Positions 16,614 through 23,731 of a stretch of 24,055 bases of DNA are shown here, one piece after another. Numbering within the stretch: the first letter of the stretch is position 1; each line of letters starts with the position of its first letter. Both the position numbers and the translations under genes were made by a program. The notes under the pieces are model-generated. The model did not search any database, was not told the DNA's origin, and worked only from the letters and a program-made list of their open reading frames with translations. The stretch comes from Sabulitectum sp964604135 (GTDB lineage: Bacteria; Fermentibacterota; Fermentibacteria; Fermentibacterales; JCC-6): NCBI GenBank assembly GCA_964604135.1, contig CAZRXU010000032.1, forward strand, positions 1 through 24,055. The letters are read 5' to 3'.

Positions 16614-17377
16614 ACACCCTGTTCGATATTCTGCTGCTCCCGTTCAGATCGCTCAATCCACTATGGGGTCTCATGTGGATAAGTGCTCTTTCGGGAATCA
16701 TGATGATCCTTGTTTTCAAGAAGACATCAAATCAGCAGGCAATTTCGATGTTGAGAAGAAAGATGGGCTCCCGGGCGCTTGGCATGCTGCTTTTCCTGGA
16801 AAGCCCTCTTACTGTACTAAAACTGGCTTTCTCCCTTGTCACAGATAATTTTATCTACCTGTGGCACCTGTTGAAACCTATGCTGATAATTGCAATACCT
16901 TTTCTTGTAACCGCAGCACAGCTGGATGCCAGGTACTCGCGGGAACCTCTTGATGCCACCCACCCGGCAACGGTTACTGTACAGTGGGTTGACTCTGTTC
17001 CGTCCTGTGGGGCTGCGGGTCCGGAATCCGGAGCCCTGATCTCCCCTGTTGTAACCATTTCAGACTCTCTTGAGCAGAGTTTTTCATTTACAGGAGCCGG
17101 CGGGTTGTTTGTTTACAATGAAATGGGTATACGGCTGGGCACTGCAGGGCATTCAGGTTCTATTCTTGTAAGAGGAGCGGAAAACAGCGGTGTTATTCAA
17201 TCTCTGTTGCGTCCCTGGAATGGAGCACTCGAACCAGGTATCGCGGGCATACATTCCAGTATCCGGGAAACCAGTTACCATATTTTTGGTGGAAGGTGGA
17301 GCTGGTTTGCAGTATTCCTTGTTTTTTCCAGCGTATGGGCAATTATTGGTGCGGTTGTTTTCAAGGTAAAAGTCTAG
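16610..17377 (+). CDS. Membrane protein of unknown function in phosphodiesterase operon
   Basis: A 255-residue protein that I do not recognise. Two or three hydrophobic segments occupy residues 17-36, 57-76 and 88-104. Between the first two lies a basic, helical loop (FKKTSNQQAISMLRRKMGSR). A mostly beta, probably periplasmic domain (about 105-225) follows, then a final membrane segment (about 230-251) with a short basic tail. The basic loop between the first two segments loosely recalls the layout of Oxa1/DUF106-type membrane proteins, but I cannot support homology. The start ATG at 16610 overlaps the previous TGA (ATGA); an upstream in-frame start at 16502 would lie inside the phosphodiesterase gene. 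Position suggests it works with the two phosphodiesterases. Confidence 0.82.
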   Translation: MNTLFDILLLPFRSLNPLWGLMWISALSGIMMILVFKKTSNQQAISMLRRKMGSRALGMLLFLESPLTVLKLAFSLVTDNFIYLWHLLKPMLIIAIPFLVTAAQLDARYSREPLDATHPATVTVQWVDSVPSCGAAGPESGALISPVVTISDSLEQSFSFTGAGGLFVYNEMGIRLGTAGHSGSILVRGAENSGVIQSLLRPWNGALEPGIAGIHSSIRETSYHIFGGRWSWFAVFLVFSSVWAIIGAVVFKVKV

Positions 17378-17401
17378 CTGCTTCTTGGCGAAAGGTGTGC
17401 A

Positions 17402-17599
17402 ATGCCTAAACTGAAAATCAAAATTGACAGCGAGCTGAAGATTCGGCTTGATAAAGTATCTGAGGCTGGTGGATACTCTTCTGTGGAGGAGTTTGTTCTG
17501 CATGTAGTAGAAAGGGAGCTTGATAAACTTGATCCCGGCTCTGAGGAATCCGAAGAAGATATCCGCAAAAAGCTTGAGGGACTTGGCTACATGGGATAG
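17402..17599 (+). CDS. Small ribbon-helix-helix protein
   Basis: A 65-residue protein. The N-terminal part, LKIKIDSELKIRLDKVSEAG followed by YSSVEEFVLHVVEREL, fits a ribbon-helix-helix (CopG/Arc-like) dimer that binds DNA with its N-terminal strand. The C-terminal tail is acidic and ends KKLEGLGYMG. AAAGGTG precedes the ATG by about 6 bases, and the gene follows the membrane protein by 24 bases. It may regulate this operon or be a protein-interaction module; short RHH proteins are also antitoxins, but no toxin gene is next to it. Reality likely despite the small size. Confidence 0.78.
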   Translation: MPKLKIKIDSELKIRLDKVSEAGGYSSVEEFVLHVVERELDKLDPGSEESEEDIRKKLEGLGYMG

Positions 17600-17622
17600 G
17601 AGCGTGTCCGAGAATAGTACAC

Positions 17623-17652
17623 TTGCAAATAGTTCCGAATTAGGCATATTTT
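17623..17652 (+). promoter_or_regulatory. Candidate internal promoter for the ABC operon
   Basis: TTGCAA (17623-17628) and TATTTT (17647-17652) spaced 18 bases, in the 84-base gap between the RHH gene and the ABC ATPase gene. Transcription would start about 25 bases before the ATG at 17684. Four of six positions match consensus in each element. Confidence 0.33.
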
Positions 17653-17683
17653 GTCATCTCAGAGAAAAAAGACAGGAGCACTT

Positions 17684-18565
17684 ATGGCTGATATGCATCC
17701 CATTCAAGTTACAGAACTCAGCAAGCTTTTTTCCAGGAAGAGAAGGCTAGGTTCTGTTCATGCTGTTTCAGGTATTTCCTTCAATGTAAAACAGGGCGAA
17801 ATTGTTGGCTTTATTGGTCACAACGGCGCCGGTAAGACCACCACTATCAAGTGCATCCTTGGCCTTCTGAAACCGTCGACAGGCCGTATCTCTTTGTGGG
17901 GCAATGTTCCTGCAGATTCGAAGGTAAGAAAAAGAATTGGGTACATCCCTGAAAACCCCGATTACGATGATTCTTTTACTCCCATGGAATACCTGAATAT
18001 GTTCGCATCCATGCGCGGTCTTACAGGTACTGCTGACGACTGGAAAACACTGCTTGCAAGAGTAGGGCTTGCCGGATGGGAAACCACTGGAATCAGGCAG
18101 TTCTCCAAAGGAATGAGGCAGCGTATGAGTCTGGCGATCGCTCTGCAGTCCACACCGGACCTGCTGATTCTGGATGAACCCACAGGCGGTCTTGACCCCA
18201 TTGCCAGAAAAGAGTTTCGCGAGATAATTCTGGAAGAAAACGCAAGAGGAGCTTCAGTTTTTCTCTCTTCCCATATTCTCTCAGATGTGGAGACTATCTG
18301 CAACAGGGCTGTTATCCTTGCCGGCGGCAAACTGATTGCAGAAAATTCAATGGAGAAGCTTCTGGGTGAGGAAAACCTCTACAGAATCACAGTTATCAGC
18401 CGAAAAGACGGGAAAGAGGTCGAAGAGATTATACCAGAAGCAGACCTTCAGAACAGAATTGACTCCCTAAGAAGAGATAATGTAAGAATTGTCAGAGTTG
18501 AAGCTGCTATTAAGTCGCTTGAAGAAGTCTTTGTGGAAGCTACCGGCGGGGGTGAGTCACAATGA
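17684..18565 (+). CDS. ABC transporter ATP-binding protein
   Basis: A 293-residue ATPase subunit of an ABC-2-type exporter. Walker A GHNGAGKT is at 45-52, the Q-loop position is near 90 with YIPENPDYD, the signature is FSKGMRQR at about 140-147, Walker B is LLILDEP at about 160-166 and the H-loop histidine is near 197. SKGMRQR in place of LSGGQ is common in exporters of the NosF/GldA kind. About 80 residues follow the nucleotide-binding domain, as in many such subunits. The ATG at 17684 has AGGAG 5 bases upstream; the frame can be read further back but without a start signal. It is the first of five genes linked by 4-base overlaps. Cargo unknown. Confidence 0.94.
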   Translation: MADMHPIQVTELSKLFSRKRRLGSVHAVSGISFNVKQGEIVGFIGHNGAGKTTTIKCILGLLKPSTGRISLWGNVPADSKVRKRIGYIPENPDYDDSFTPMEYLNMFASMRGLTGTADDWKTLLARVGLAGWETTGIRQFSKGMRQRMSLAIALQSTPDLLILDEPTGGLDPIARKEFREIILEENARGASVFLSSHILSDVETICNRAVILAGGKLIAENSMEKLLGEENLYRITVISRKDGKEVEEIIPEADLQNRIDSLRRDNVRIVRVEAAIKSLEEVFVEATGGGESQ

Positions 18566-19317
18566 AAGCGGTGTACACTTTTTCTCTTATGACCCTTCAC
18601 ATGCTGTTTCGAAGAAGAACTCTTTGGGGAATCCTGCTTGTGATTCTTATAGCACTTGCTGGAATCTCAGCCGTACCCAGCTTTGATGTTTCCAATCAGG
18701 GAAGGTTTATTCTGGATTTTGGTCTTTTCGGAATTGAACTCGGTTCCCTGCTTCTTGCTCTAGGCCTGGCAGCAAACCTCTACCCTCGCGACAAACAGAC
18801 AAGAACGCTGATGCCTCTTGTAGCGGTTCCTCTTTCCAGATGGCAATACCTCCTTGGCAGATTCTTCGGAGCAGCCATTGTACAGGCAGCAGCACTTCTT
18901 GCAACATGCCTGGGGCTTATGCTGATACTGCTTTTTCACAAACTGCCTATCCCCGGTGATCTTCTTCCGGCAACTCTTCTGATAATCGTCGAGGGCTGGT
19001 TTCTTCTGTCCACTGTTTTCTTTTTCAGTTTTTTTACTTCCCCGCCCCTGAACTGGCCCCTCACAACAATGCTGTTCATCGTGAGTCAGATGAGCGTTGC
19101 CGAGTTTACAGGGTTGCTGCCCTCTGCACCTGGCATTATGCGTGTGTTGCGGATGGTTCTGCCACACGCTGATGTGTTTCACATAAAAGATCCCATCGCA
19201 CACGGTTTCCCCATCGAGCCGGTTTACTTCCTCATTGCCATCTTTTACGGGCTGTGCTACTCTGCTTTTATGCTGTCTCTGGCTCTTGCAGTGTTCAGGG
19301 GACGTGATTTGAAATGA
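18562..19317 (+). CDS. ABC-2 type permease
   Basis: A 251-residue membrane subunit that pairs with the preceding ATPase. Six hydrophobic segments can be placed at about residues 21-41, 53-74, 100-125, 133-160, 168-190 and 220-246. A cytoplasmic loop after the second contains DKQTRTLMPLVAVPLSRWQY, the region where ABC-2 permeases meet the ATPase. Topology matches single-permease exporters of the NosY type. The start ATG overlaps the ATPase stop (ATGA) and the stop overlaps the next start likewise, so subunits are likely made in fixed ratio. Sequence gives no direct clue to the cargo. Confidence 0.9.
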   Translation: MKAVYTFSLMTLHMLFRRRTLWGILLVILIALAGISAVPSFDVSNQGRFILDFGLFGIELGSLLLALGLAANLYPRDKQTRTLMPLVAVPLSRWQYLLGRFFGAAIVQAAALLATCLGLMLILLFHKLPIPGDLLPATLLIIVEGWFLLSTVFFFSFFTSPPLNWPLTTMLFIVSQMSVAEFTGLLPSAPGIMRVLRMVLPHADVFHIKDPIAHGFPIEPVYFLIAIFYGLCYSAFMLSLALAVFRGRDLK

Positions 19318-19679
19318 AAAGAACTGTTGCACTTTGTTTCGCAGCAGCTGCTCTTGTTTTTTTTACCGGCTGCAGAACAGACTACGATATTGAAGAAGTT
19401 GCTCCTGCAGAATTTCTTGAATCTTCTGCCCACGATGGGCATGCCCACGAAGAGGCTGCATCTGACGGGATAGACAGCTCCAGCGTTGATGAGCATGTGG
19501 AAGAATCACATGCAGGTCATGTTCACGATGCCGGTGCTAGAAACCACGGAACCCAGTGGTTTTTCAATCAGCCATGGGCTGCACCCTTTGTATGGGGAAA
19601 GCTTGTACGAGATGCACTGATTTTTCTGTTGCTTGCTGTGGTCGTTTTTGTTGTCACCGGACGGAGAAAGGGAAAATGA
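19314..19679 (+). CDS. Histidine-rich lipoprotein with C-terminal membrane segment
   Basis: A 121-residue protein with a signal sequence and lipobox (FFTGC, C20), so probably lipid-anchored at its N-terminus. A region of about residues 35-78 is rich in His, Asp and Glu (HDGHAHEE, then ESHAGHVHD and NHG), which looks suited to bind zinc, copper or nickel loosely. A hydrophobic segment at about 96-115 (LIFLLLAVVVFVV) with a basic tail follows. A lipoprotein with a second, C-terminal membrane anchor is unusual. The lipobox could instead be an ordinary cysteine after a first membrane helix. The gene overlaps both neighbours by 4 bases and lies directly after the permease. No relative recognised. 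Confidence 0.8.
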   Translation: MKRTVALCFAAAALVFFTGCRTDYDIEEVAPAEFLESSAHDGHAHEEAASDGIDSSSVDEHVEESHAGHVHDAGARNHGTQWFFNQPWAAPFVWGKLVRDALIFLLLAVVVFVVTGRRKGK

Positions 19680-20380
19680 AAGCAAAACTTGTTTTTCCTG
19701 CGGCGGCTCTGTTGTTCCTCTTCCTCGCATTTGTCTGTGGCTCTTCTGTCTCGCAGAGGGTGGATGTAGACACAAGCCAGCACCTCCAGGTCTTTGGCTC
19801 TGGTTTTCAAAGGCTTAAACACTTTTTTGCAAGTGTACTGTACCTCCAGCTTGATGATTACCACCACATTGCAATGTATCAGGGAATTCCCTGGACACAA
19901 AACACAGACTACCTGCCTCAGATGTGGCTGATTGCAAAGCTGGATCCCCACTTCACCGATGTGTACACAGACGCGGCCTACCATCTCGCCATAAACCTGG
20001 GCATGGTTGAAGAGGGAATGGACTTTATCAAAGAAGGCGCGGTAAGCAATCCCGACAGTCTGGATATTCGTTTTGAACTCGCGTACCTGCTCTGGAGAAC
20101 CAATGACGGCACTCCTGAAGACATTATCAGTGAAACAATTGCCTACAGAACTCTGCTCAGAAGGGCCGGAGGAGACAGCAAGCAACCCTACAATGAATCG
20201 TCATCAGCTACAATCATGGCAGAGGTAATAGAAGCTCATTCAGATTCCCTCAATCCCTACAGCCTTTTCTACAGAACCCGGGCTTCTTTTGTAAGACACG
20301 CCAAAAGAGCAGGGCTTTTCTATCCCGACAGTGTGTCAACCCCACCTGAGTATTTAAGACAGTTGGACGGTGTTCAGTGA
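19676..20380 (+). CDS. Membrane-anchored helical-repeat protein of unknown function
   Basis: A 234-residue protein with an N-terminal hydrophobic segment (residues 4-24) serving as signal or anchor. The rest is mostly helical. Segments such as LPQMWLIAKLDPHFTDVYTD and AINLGMVEEGMDFIKEGAV, then PDSLDIRFELAYLLW, have the alternation expected of TPR-like repeats, about two or three units between residues 75 and 150. It has no cysteine motif or catalytic site that I can see. The ATG at 19676 overlaps the preceding TGA (ATGA). Position in the operon suggests a periplasmic scaffold for the ABC/His-rich pair; that is inference. Confidence 0.8.
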   Translation: MKAKLVFPAAALLFLFLAFVCGSSVSQRVDVDTSQHLQVFGSGFQRLKHFFASVLYLQLDDYHHIAMYQGIPWTQNTDYLPQMWLIAKLDPHFTDVYTDAAYHLAINLGMVEEGMDFIKEGAVSNPDSLDIRFELAYLLWRTNDGTPEDIISETIAYRTLLRRAGGDSKQPYNESSSATIMAEVIEAHSDSLNPYSLFYRTRASFVRHAKRAGLFYPDSVSTPPEYLRQLDGVQ

Positions 20381-20880
20381 ATGTAACCATTCCGAAAGAA
20401 CTGGCTGCAAGAATTGTATGGTTCTGCAGTCGTAAAAATGTTCAGACCGGCGAAACAATTATCGACAAAGACAGCACCGGCAGAGACCTGTACATCATCA
20501 GCCGTGGACAGTTCAGAGTTCATGATAATTCAGCAGGTGAAGATTTTGTTCTTGCAATACTCAGAAGAGGTGACATTTTTGGTGAAATGTCATTTCTTGA
20601 CGGCTCGGCCAGATCGGCATCTGTTACAGCCACATGCAACGGAAGCCTGCTGATAATGGGAGAAACAGAGTTCTCGGCAATGCTTGCCAAGGAACCTGAA
20701 GTTGCCGTTCTTTTCCTGCGTTTCCTGGCAGGAGTTGTAAGTGGAAGGCTAAGAGTTGCAAACGACGCACTGCTTCAGGTGGCATTCGGTGACGGAGAGA
20801 TAATCAATCAGGAGTTTTCTCACCTGAAAGAGGCGATTGCCGAAATGCACGCGGCAGTGAGGATGGAGCTGGGAACCTAA
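20377..20880 (+). CDS. Stand-alone cyclic nucleotide-binding domain protein
   Basis: A 167-residue protein formed almost entirely by a cNMP-binding beta-barrel. The phosphate-binding cassette GDIFGEMSFLDGSARSASVTA (glutamate and arginine present) lies near residues 66-86, preceded by a GRDLYIISRGQFRVH hairpin. A long C-terminal helix follows, and there is no CRP-type helix-turn-helix, so it is unlikely to bind DNA itself. It may bind cAMP, cGMP or c-di-GMP, or be a structural relic. It starts at a GTG overlapping the previous TGA (GTGA). Its last codons meet the opposite-strand gene at 20877 tail to tail. Context suggests a cytoplasmic regulator of the ABC exporter. Confidence 0.88.
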   Translation: MNVTIPKELAARIVWFCSRKNVQTGETIIDKDSTGRDLYIISRGQFRVHDNSAGEDFVLAILRRGDIFGEMSFLDGSARSASVTATCNGSLLIMGETEFSAMLAKEPEVAVLFLRFLAGVVSGRLRVANDALLQVAFGDGEIINQEFSHLKEAIAEMHAAVRMELGT

Positions 20881-21203
20881 TCGTCGTCCATGTGAATAGG
20901 ATACACCTCCCACAGAAAACTTGAACCACCCTCAATTGGAATACTTGAGAATGAGTATGTTTGCCACAGGCAGTCTTCAATCTTAAAATCGTACCAGCCT
21001 TCTGTTACCTGAAACACAGCAGAGCTGTCCGGCGGCAAAATAGACAGACCCAGCATATCTATCCACTTTTCTCTACCGGATTCTGTGACCCAGACAAAAT
21101 AGAACTCCGTGGATGTACAGTTCTTTATCTCTACTGTGGCGCTTAGTGTTCCTGCTGAAAGAGAAACAGCCAACATGAACAGCAGCAAAAAAGACACTTT
21201 CAT
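20877..21203 (-). CDS. Small secreted protein, related to the 12275-12604 lipoprotein
   Basis: A 108-residue exported protein with a signal peptide of about 20 residues ending near LSA. The mature part, beginning VEIKNCTSTEF, contains a Trp in REKWIDML, then ILPPDSSAVF and GWYDFKIEDC. This order resembles the lipoprotein at 12275-12604 (NGT, Trp, LLPDSAA) and a type of small all-beta secreted domain I recall from other Gram-negatives. Two cysteines in the mature part could form a disulfide. The ATG has an AGGGG site. It follows tex by 35 bases and ends overlapping the cNMP gene end by 4 bases on the other strand. Function unknown. Confidence 0.75.
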   Translation of the reverse strand: MKVSFLLLFMLAVSLSAGTLSATVEIKNCTSTEFYFVWVTESGREKWIDMLGLSILPPDSSAVFQVTEGWYDFKIEDCLWQTYSFSSIPIEGGSSFLWEVYPIHMDDD

Positions 21204-21238
21204 TTTTCCCCTGCAACCTCCTTCCTGATACTACTACT

Positions 21239-23362
21239 TCAGTGCGGCTCCGGAGTTCCCTTGATCATGGAGAGACCTATCCGTTTTCTGGCTTTTTCCA
21301 CACCAGTAACGGTAACATCAACCTTCATTCCCACGCGGACAGCCTCTGACGGATGGCTTATCCATTTTCGGCTTATCTGACTTACATGCACAAGACCATC
21401 TGTGTGCACACCTATGTCTACGAATGCACCGAAATCGGTCACATTTGTCACCAGCCCCGGCAATTGCATTCCCTCTTCAAGATCATCAATGGAAAACACA
21501 TTACCGAATGAAAATGCTTCAAATTCACTTCTGGGATCCCGGCCTGGTCTGGCAAGCTCCTTCATTATATCACGAAGTGTGGGCATTCCGTGCTGTTCCG
21601 ATACATAGTCATCCAGTTTTATTATTCCTCTGATTTCAGGGTTGTTCATAAGCCCCTGAACATCTGTTCCGGCATCGGAGGCCATTCTCTCCACCAGAGA
21701 ATAGCTTTCAGGATGCACTGCACTGCCGTCGAGGGGGTTAGCGGCCCCTGAAACGCGGAGGAATCCCGCACACTGCTGGTAGGCAACCGGGCCGATTCCC
21801 GGCACCTTTTTAAGATGGGCTCTAGACAGATATTTTCCATTCTCATCTCTGCATTTAACTATTGAAGAAGCTCTGGCTTTGCTCAACCCGGATACATAGG
21901 AAAGCAGTCTGGCACTTGCAGTATTCAAGTTAACGCCAACTGAGTTAACACAATACATCACAGTGGTATCAAGTGCCTGCTTAAGCAGTTTCTGATCCAC
22001 ATCGTGTTGGTACTGCCCTACGCCAACGCTTCCAGGATCAATCTTAACTAGTTCCGCAAGAGGGTCCTGCAACCTTCTTCCAATTGAAACAGCACCTCTT
22101 ACAGTAAGATCCAGATCAGGGAATTCCTCCCTTGCAATCTCTGAAGCTGAGTAAATTGAAGCACCGCTCTCGTTAACCATAATTACGGGAATGTTCAGTT
22201 TTAACCCGCGAAGGAAACTCTCCGTCTCCCGCCCGGCTGTCCCGTTTCCAACTGCCATGTACTCAAGACGGTGTTTCCTGACCAGCTTTGTAATCTCGGA
22301 TGCTGCTGCATCTGCTTTGCCTGTGGTGGGAAATATTGTGGTGTGCTCCAGAAGCTTTCCCTGTTCATCAAGACACACTGTTTTGCACCCGGTTCGAAAT
22401 CCCGGGTCAACTGCCAGTATCCGTTTGCCGCCAAGAGGCGGAGCCATAAGCAGCTCACGGAGGTTCACCGCAAACACCGCAATTGCCTCTTTGTCGGCTT
22501 TCTGTTTTGAAACCAGTCTTGTCTCTGTTTCCATCTGTGGCCCGAGAAGCCTCTTAAAACCATCTTCAAGCGCTCTGCGAACCAGCATGCCCGCCAGGTT
22601 TTCCTTCAATGGAAAATGTCTTGTAATTATTGAAAATGCCCTGTCTTCATCAACATGAACACTTAGGTTCAGAAAAAGCTCGCTCTCCCCTCTTCTCATG
22701 GCCAGAACCCTGTGAGAAGGGGCAGTTGCAACTTTTTCCGACCAGTCGAACCAGTCACGGTACCTGCTTCCGGCTTCTTCCTTGCCTTTGATAACCCGAC
22801 ACACGAACCTGCCTTCTTTAAGAAAAAGGTTCCGCATCTCAGCTCTAACAGAAGGGTGAAGTGTCATTCTCTCGGCAATTATATCGGCAGCTCCTGCAAG
22901 AGCCGCATCAGCATCCGGTACATTATCGCCGGTAAACTGCAATCCCAGAGCTACAGGATCATCTTCGTTATTCTGATACAGAAGCAGCTCTGCAAGAGGC
23001 TCGAGGCCGTTTTCTGCAGCAATGGTTGCTCTGGTTCTTCTTCTCGGTTTGAATGGAAGATAGATGTCTTCAAGCCGGGCAAGTGTAGATGCCCCGGCTA
23101 TCTGCTGCTCCAGCTCTTCAGTAAGCAGATCGCGTTCTTCAAGGGAAGAAACTATAGCAGTTCTTCTTTTGTCGAGTGCCTGCAGTTTCTGCCATGTTTC
23201 TCTAATTGACTGAAGAACAACTTCATCCATTCCTCCGGATACCTCTTTCCGGTACCTTGCGATAAACGGAATGGTTGCCCCCTGCTCCATAAGAGCAAGA
23301 ACCTCTTCGACCTTCTTTAAATCAAGACCCAGTTCAAGGGCCACACTTTTCTGATAACTCAT
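21239..23362 (-). CDS. tex: Tex-family RNA-binding transcription accessory protein
   Basis: A 707-residue Tex protein, near the family's usual length. It starts with the Tex N-terminal helical domain (VEEVLALMEQGATIPFIARY near 15-38), then a YqgF-like RNase H fold around 320-450 (RILAVDPGFRTGCKTV), helix-hairpin-helix repeats around 480-555 (LKKVPGIGPVAYQQCAGFLR) and a C-terminal S1 RNA-binding domain at about 635-700 (LPGLVTNVTDFGAFVDIGVH). Tex binds nucleic acid and is linked to transcription and stress tolerance; the YqgF part is usually considered non-catalytic here. The ATG at 23362 is preceded by GGGGAG. A promoter candidate lies upstream at 23430-23459. Family assignment certain. Confidence 0.96.
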   Translation of the reverse strand: MSYQKSVALELGLDLKKVEEVLALMEQGATIPFIARYRKEVSGGMDEVVLQSIRETWQKLQALDKRRTAIVSSLEERDLLTEELEQQIAGASTLARLEDIYLPFKPRRRTRATIAAENGLEPLAELLLYQNNEDDPVALGLQFTGDNVPDADAALAGAADIIAERMTLHPSVRAEMRNLFLKEGRFVCRVIKGKEEAGSRYRDWFDWSEKVATAPSHRVLAMRRGESELFLNLSVHVDEDRAFSIITRHFPLKENLAGMLVRRALEDGFKRLLGPQMETETRLVSKQKADKEAIAVFAVNLRELLMAPPLGGKRILAVDPGFRTGCKTVCLDEQGKLLEHTTIFPTTGKADAAASEITKLVRKHRLEYMAVGNGTAGRETESFLRGLKLNIPVIMVNESGASIYSASEIAREEFPDLDLTVRGAVSIGRRLQDPLAELVKIDPGSVGVGQYQHDVDQKLLKQALDTTVMYCVNSVGVNLNTASARLLSYVSGLSKARASSIVKCRDENGKYLSRAHLKKVPGIGPVAYQQCAGFLRVSGAANPLDGSAVHPESYSLVERMASDAGTDVQGLMNNPEIRGIIKLDDYVSEQHGMPTLRDIMKELARPGRDPRSEFEAFSFGNVFSIDDLEEGMQLPGLVTNVTDFGAFVDIGVHTDGLVHVSQISRKWISHPSEAVRVGMKVDVTVTGVEKARKRIGLSMIKGTPEPH

Positions 23363-23731
23363 TTTCTCCCCACGGTGTGCCGTTTCTGCACTGCAATAAT
23401 CAATATGATTTAACGCTGAATTTGATCTGCATATACGAGGGTTGCGCAGCTTTTGTCAATACAGACAAACTGGCTCCCGGCTTGGATGGATACCTGATAC
23501 TCTGTTTTCACAATGGCTATTATTATATGTATAAGCCTCCTGAAGGATTTACCTTTAAAAGGCTATTCTCCCATTCCCGAACCGGGATACTGGTACTCTG
23601 TACGCCTTAATATTCCGATATAATGCGCCGGTACCCTGAACTCCAGCAAGGCACAGCTATGTAATTGAACCAGCAACGACCCTGGGACTCAGGAGAGCAA
23701 GCAGTATGCGAAAGCTTAGGGTATACAGAGT
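23363..23731. other. Gene-poor stretch upstream of tex
   Basis: About 370 bases without a convincing gene. It holds the likely tex promoter at its left part. A plus-strand frame at 23377-23610 exists but has no ribosome binding site and overlaps the promoter. A lone TATAAT at 23619-23624 has no -35 partner or downstream plus-strand gene. I see no convincing terminator. Confidence 0.6.
23430..23459 (-). promoter_or_regulatory. Sigma-70-like promoter for tex
   Basis: On the minus strand a perfect TTGACA -35 (23454-23459) and a TATATG -10 (23430-23435) are 18 bases apart. The transcript would start about 60 bases before the tex ATG at 23362. Confidence 0.48.

Noticed and set aside
17402..17599. 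Antitoxin of a toxin-antitoxin pair
   Set aside because: The RHH fold would allow it, but no small toxin gene is adjacent on either side.
23377..23610. Plus-strand 77-codon frame upstream of tex
   Set aside because: It starts at a GTG without a ribosome binding site, overlaps the likely tex promoter and its product shows no domain.
23619..23624. TATAAT on the plus strand
   Set aside because: No -35 element at the right distance and no plus-strand gene downstream.
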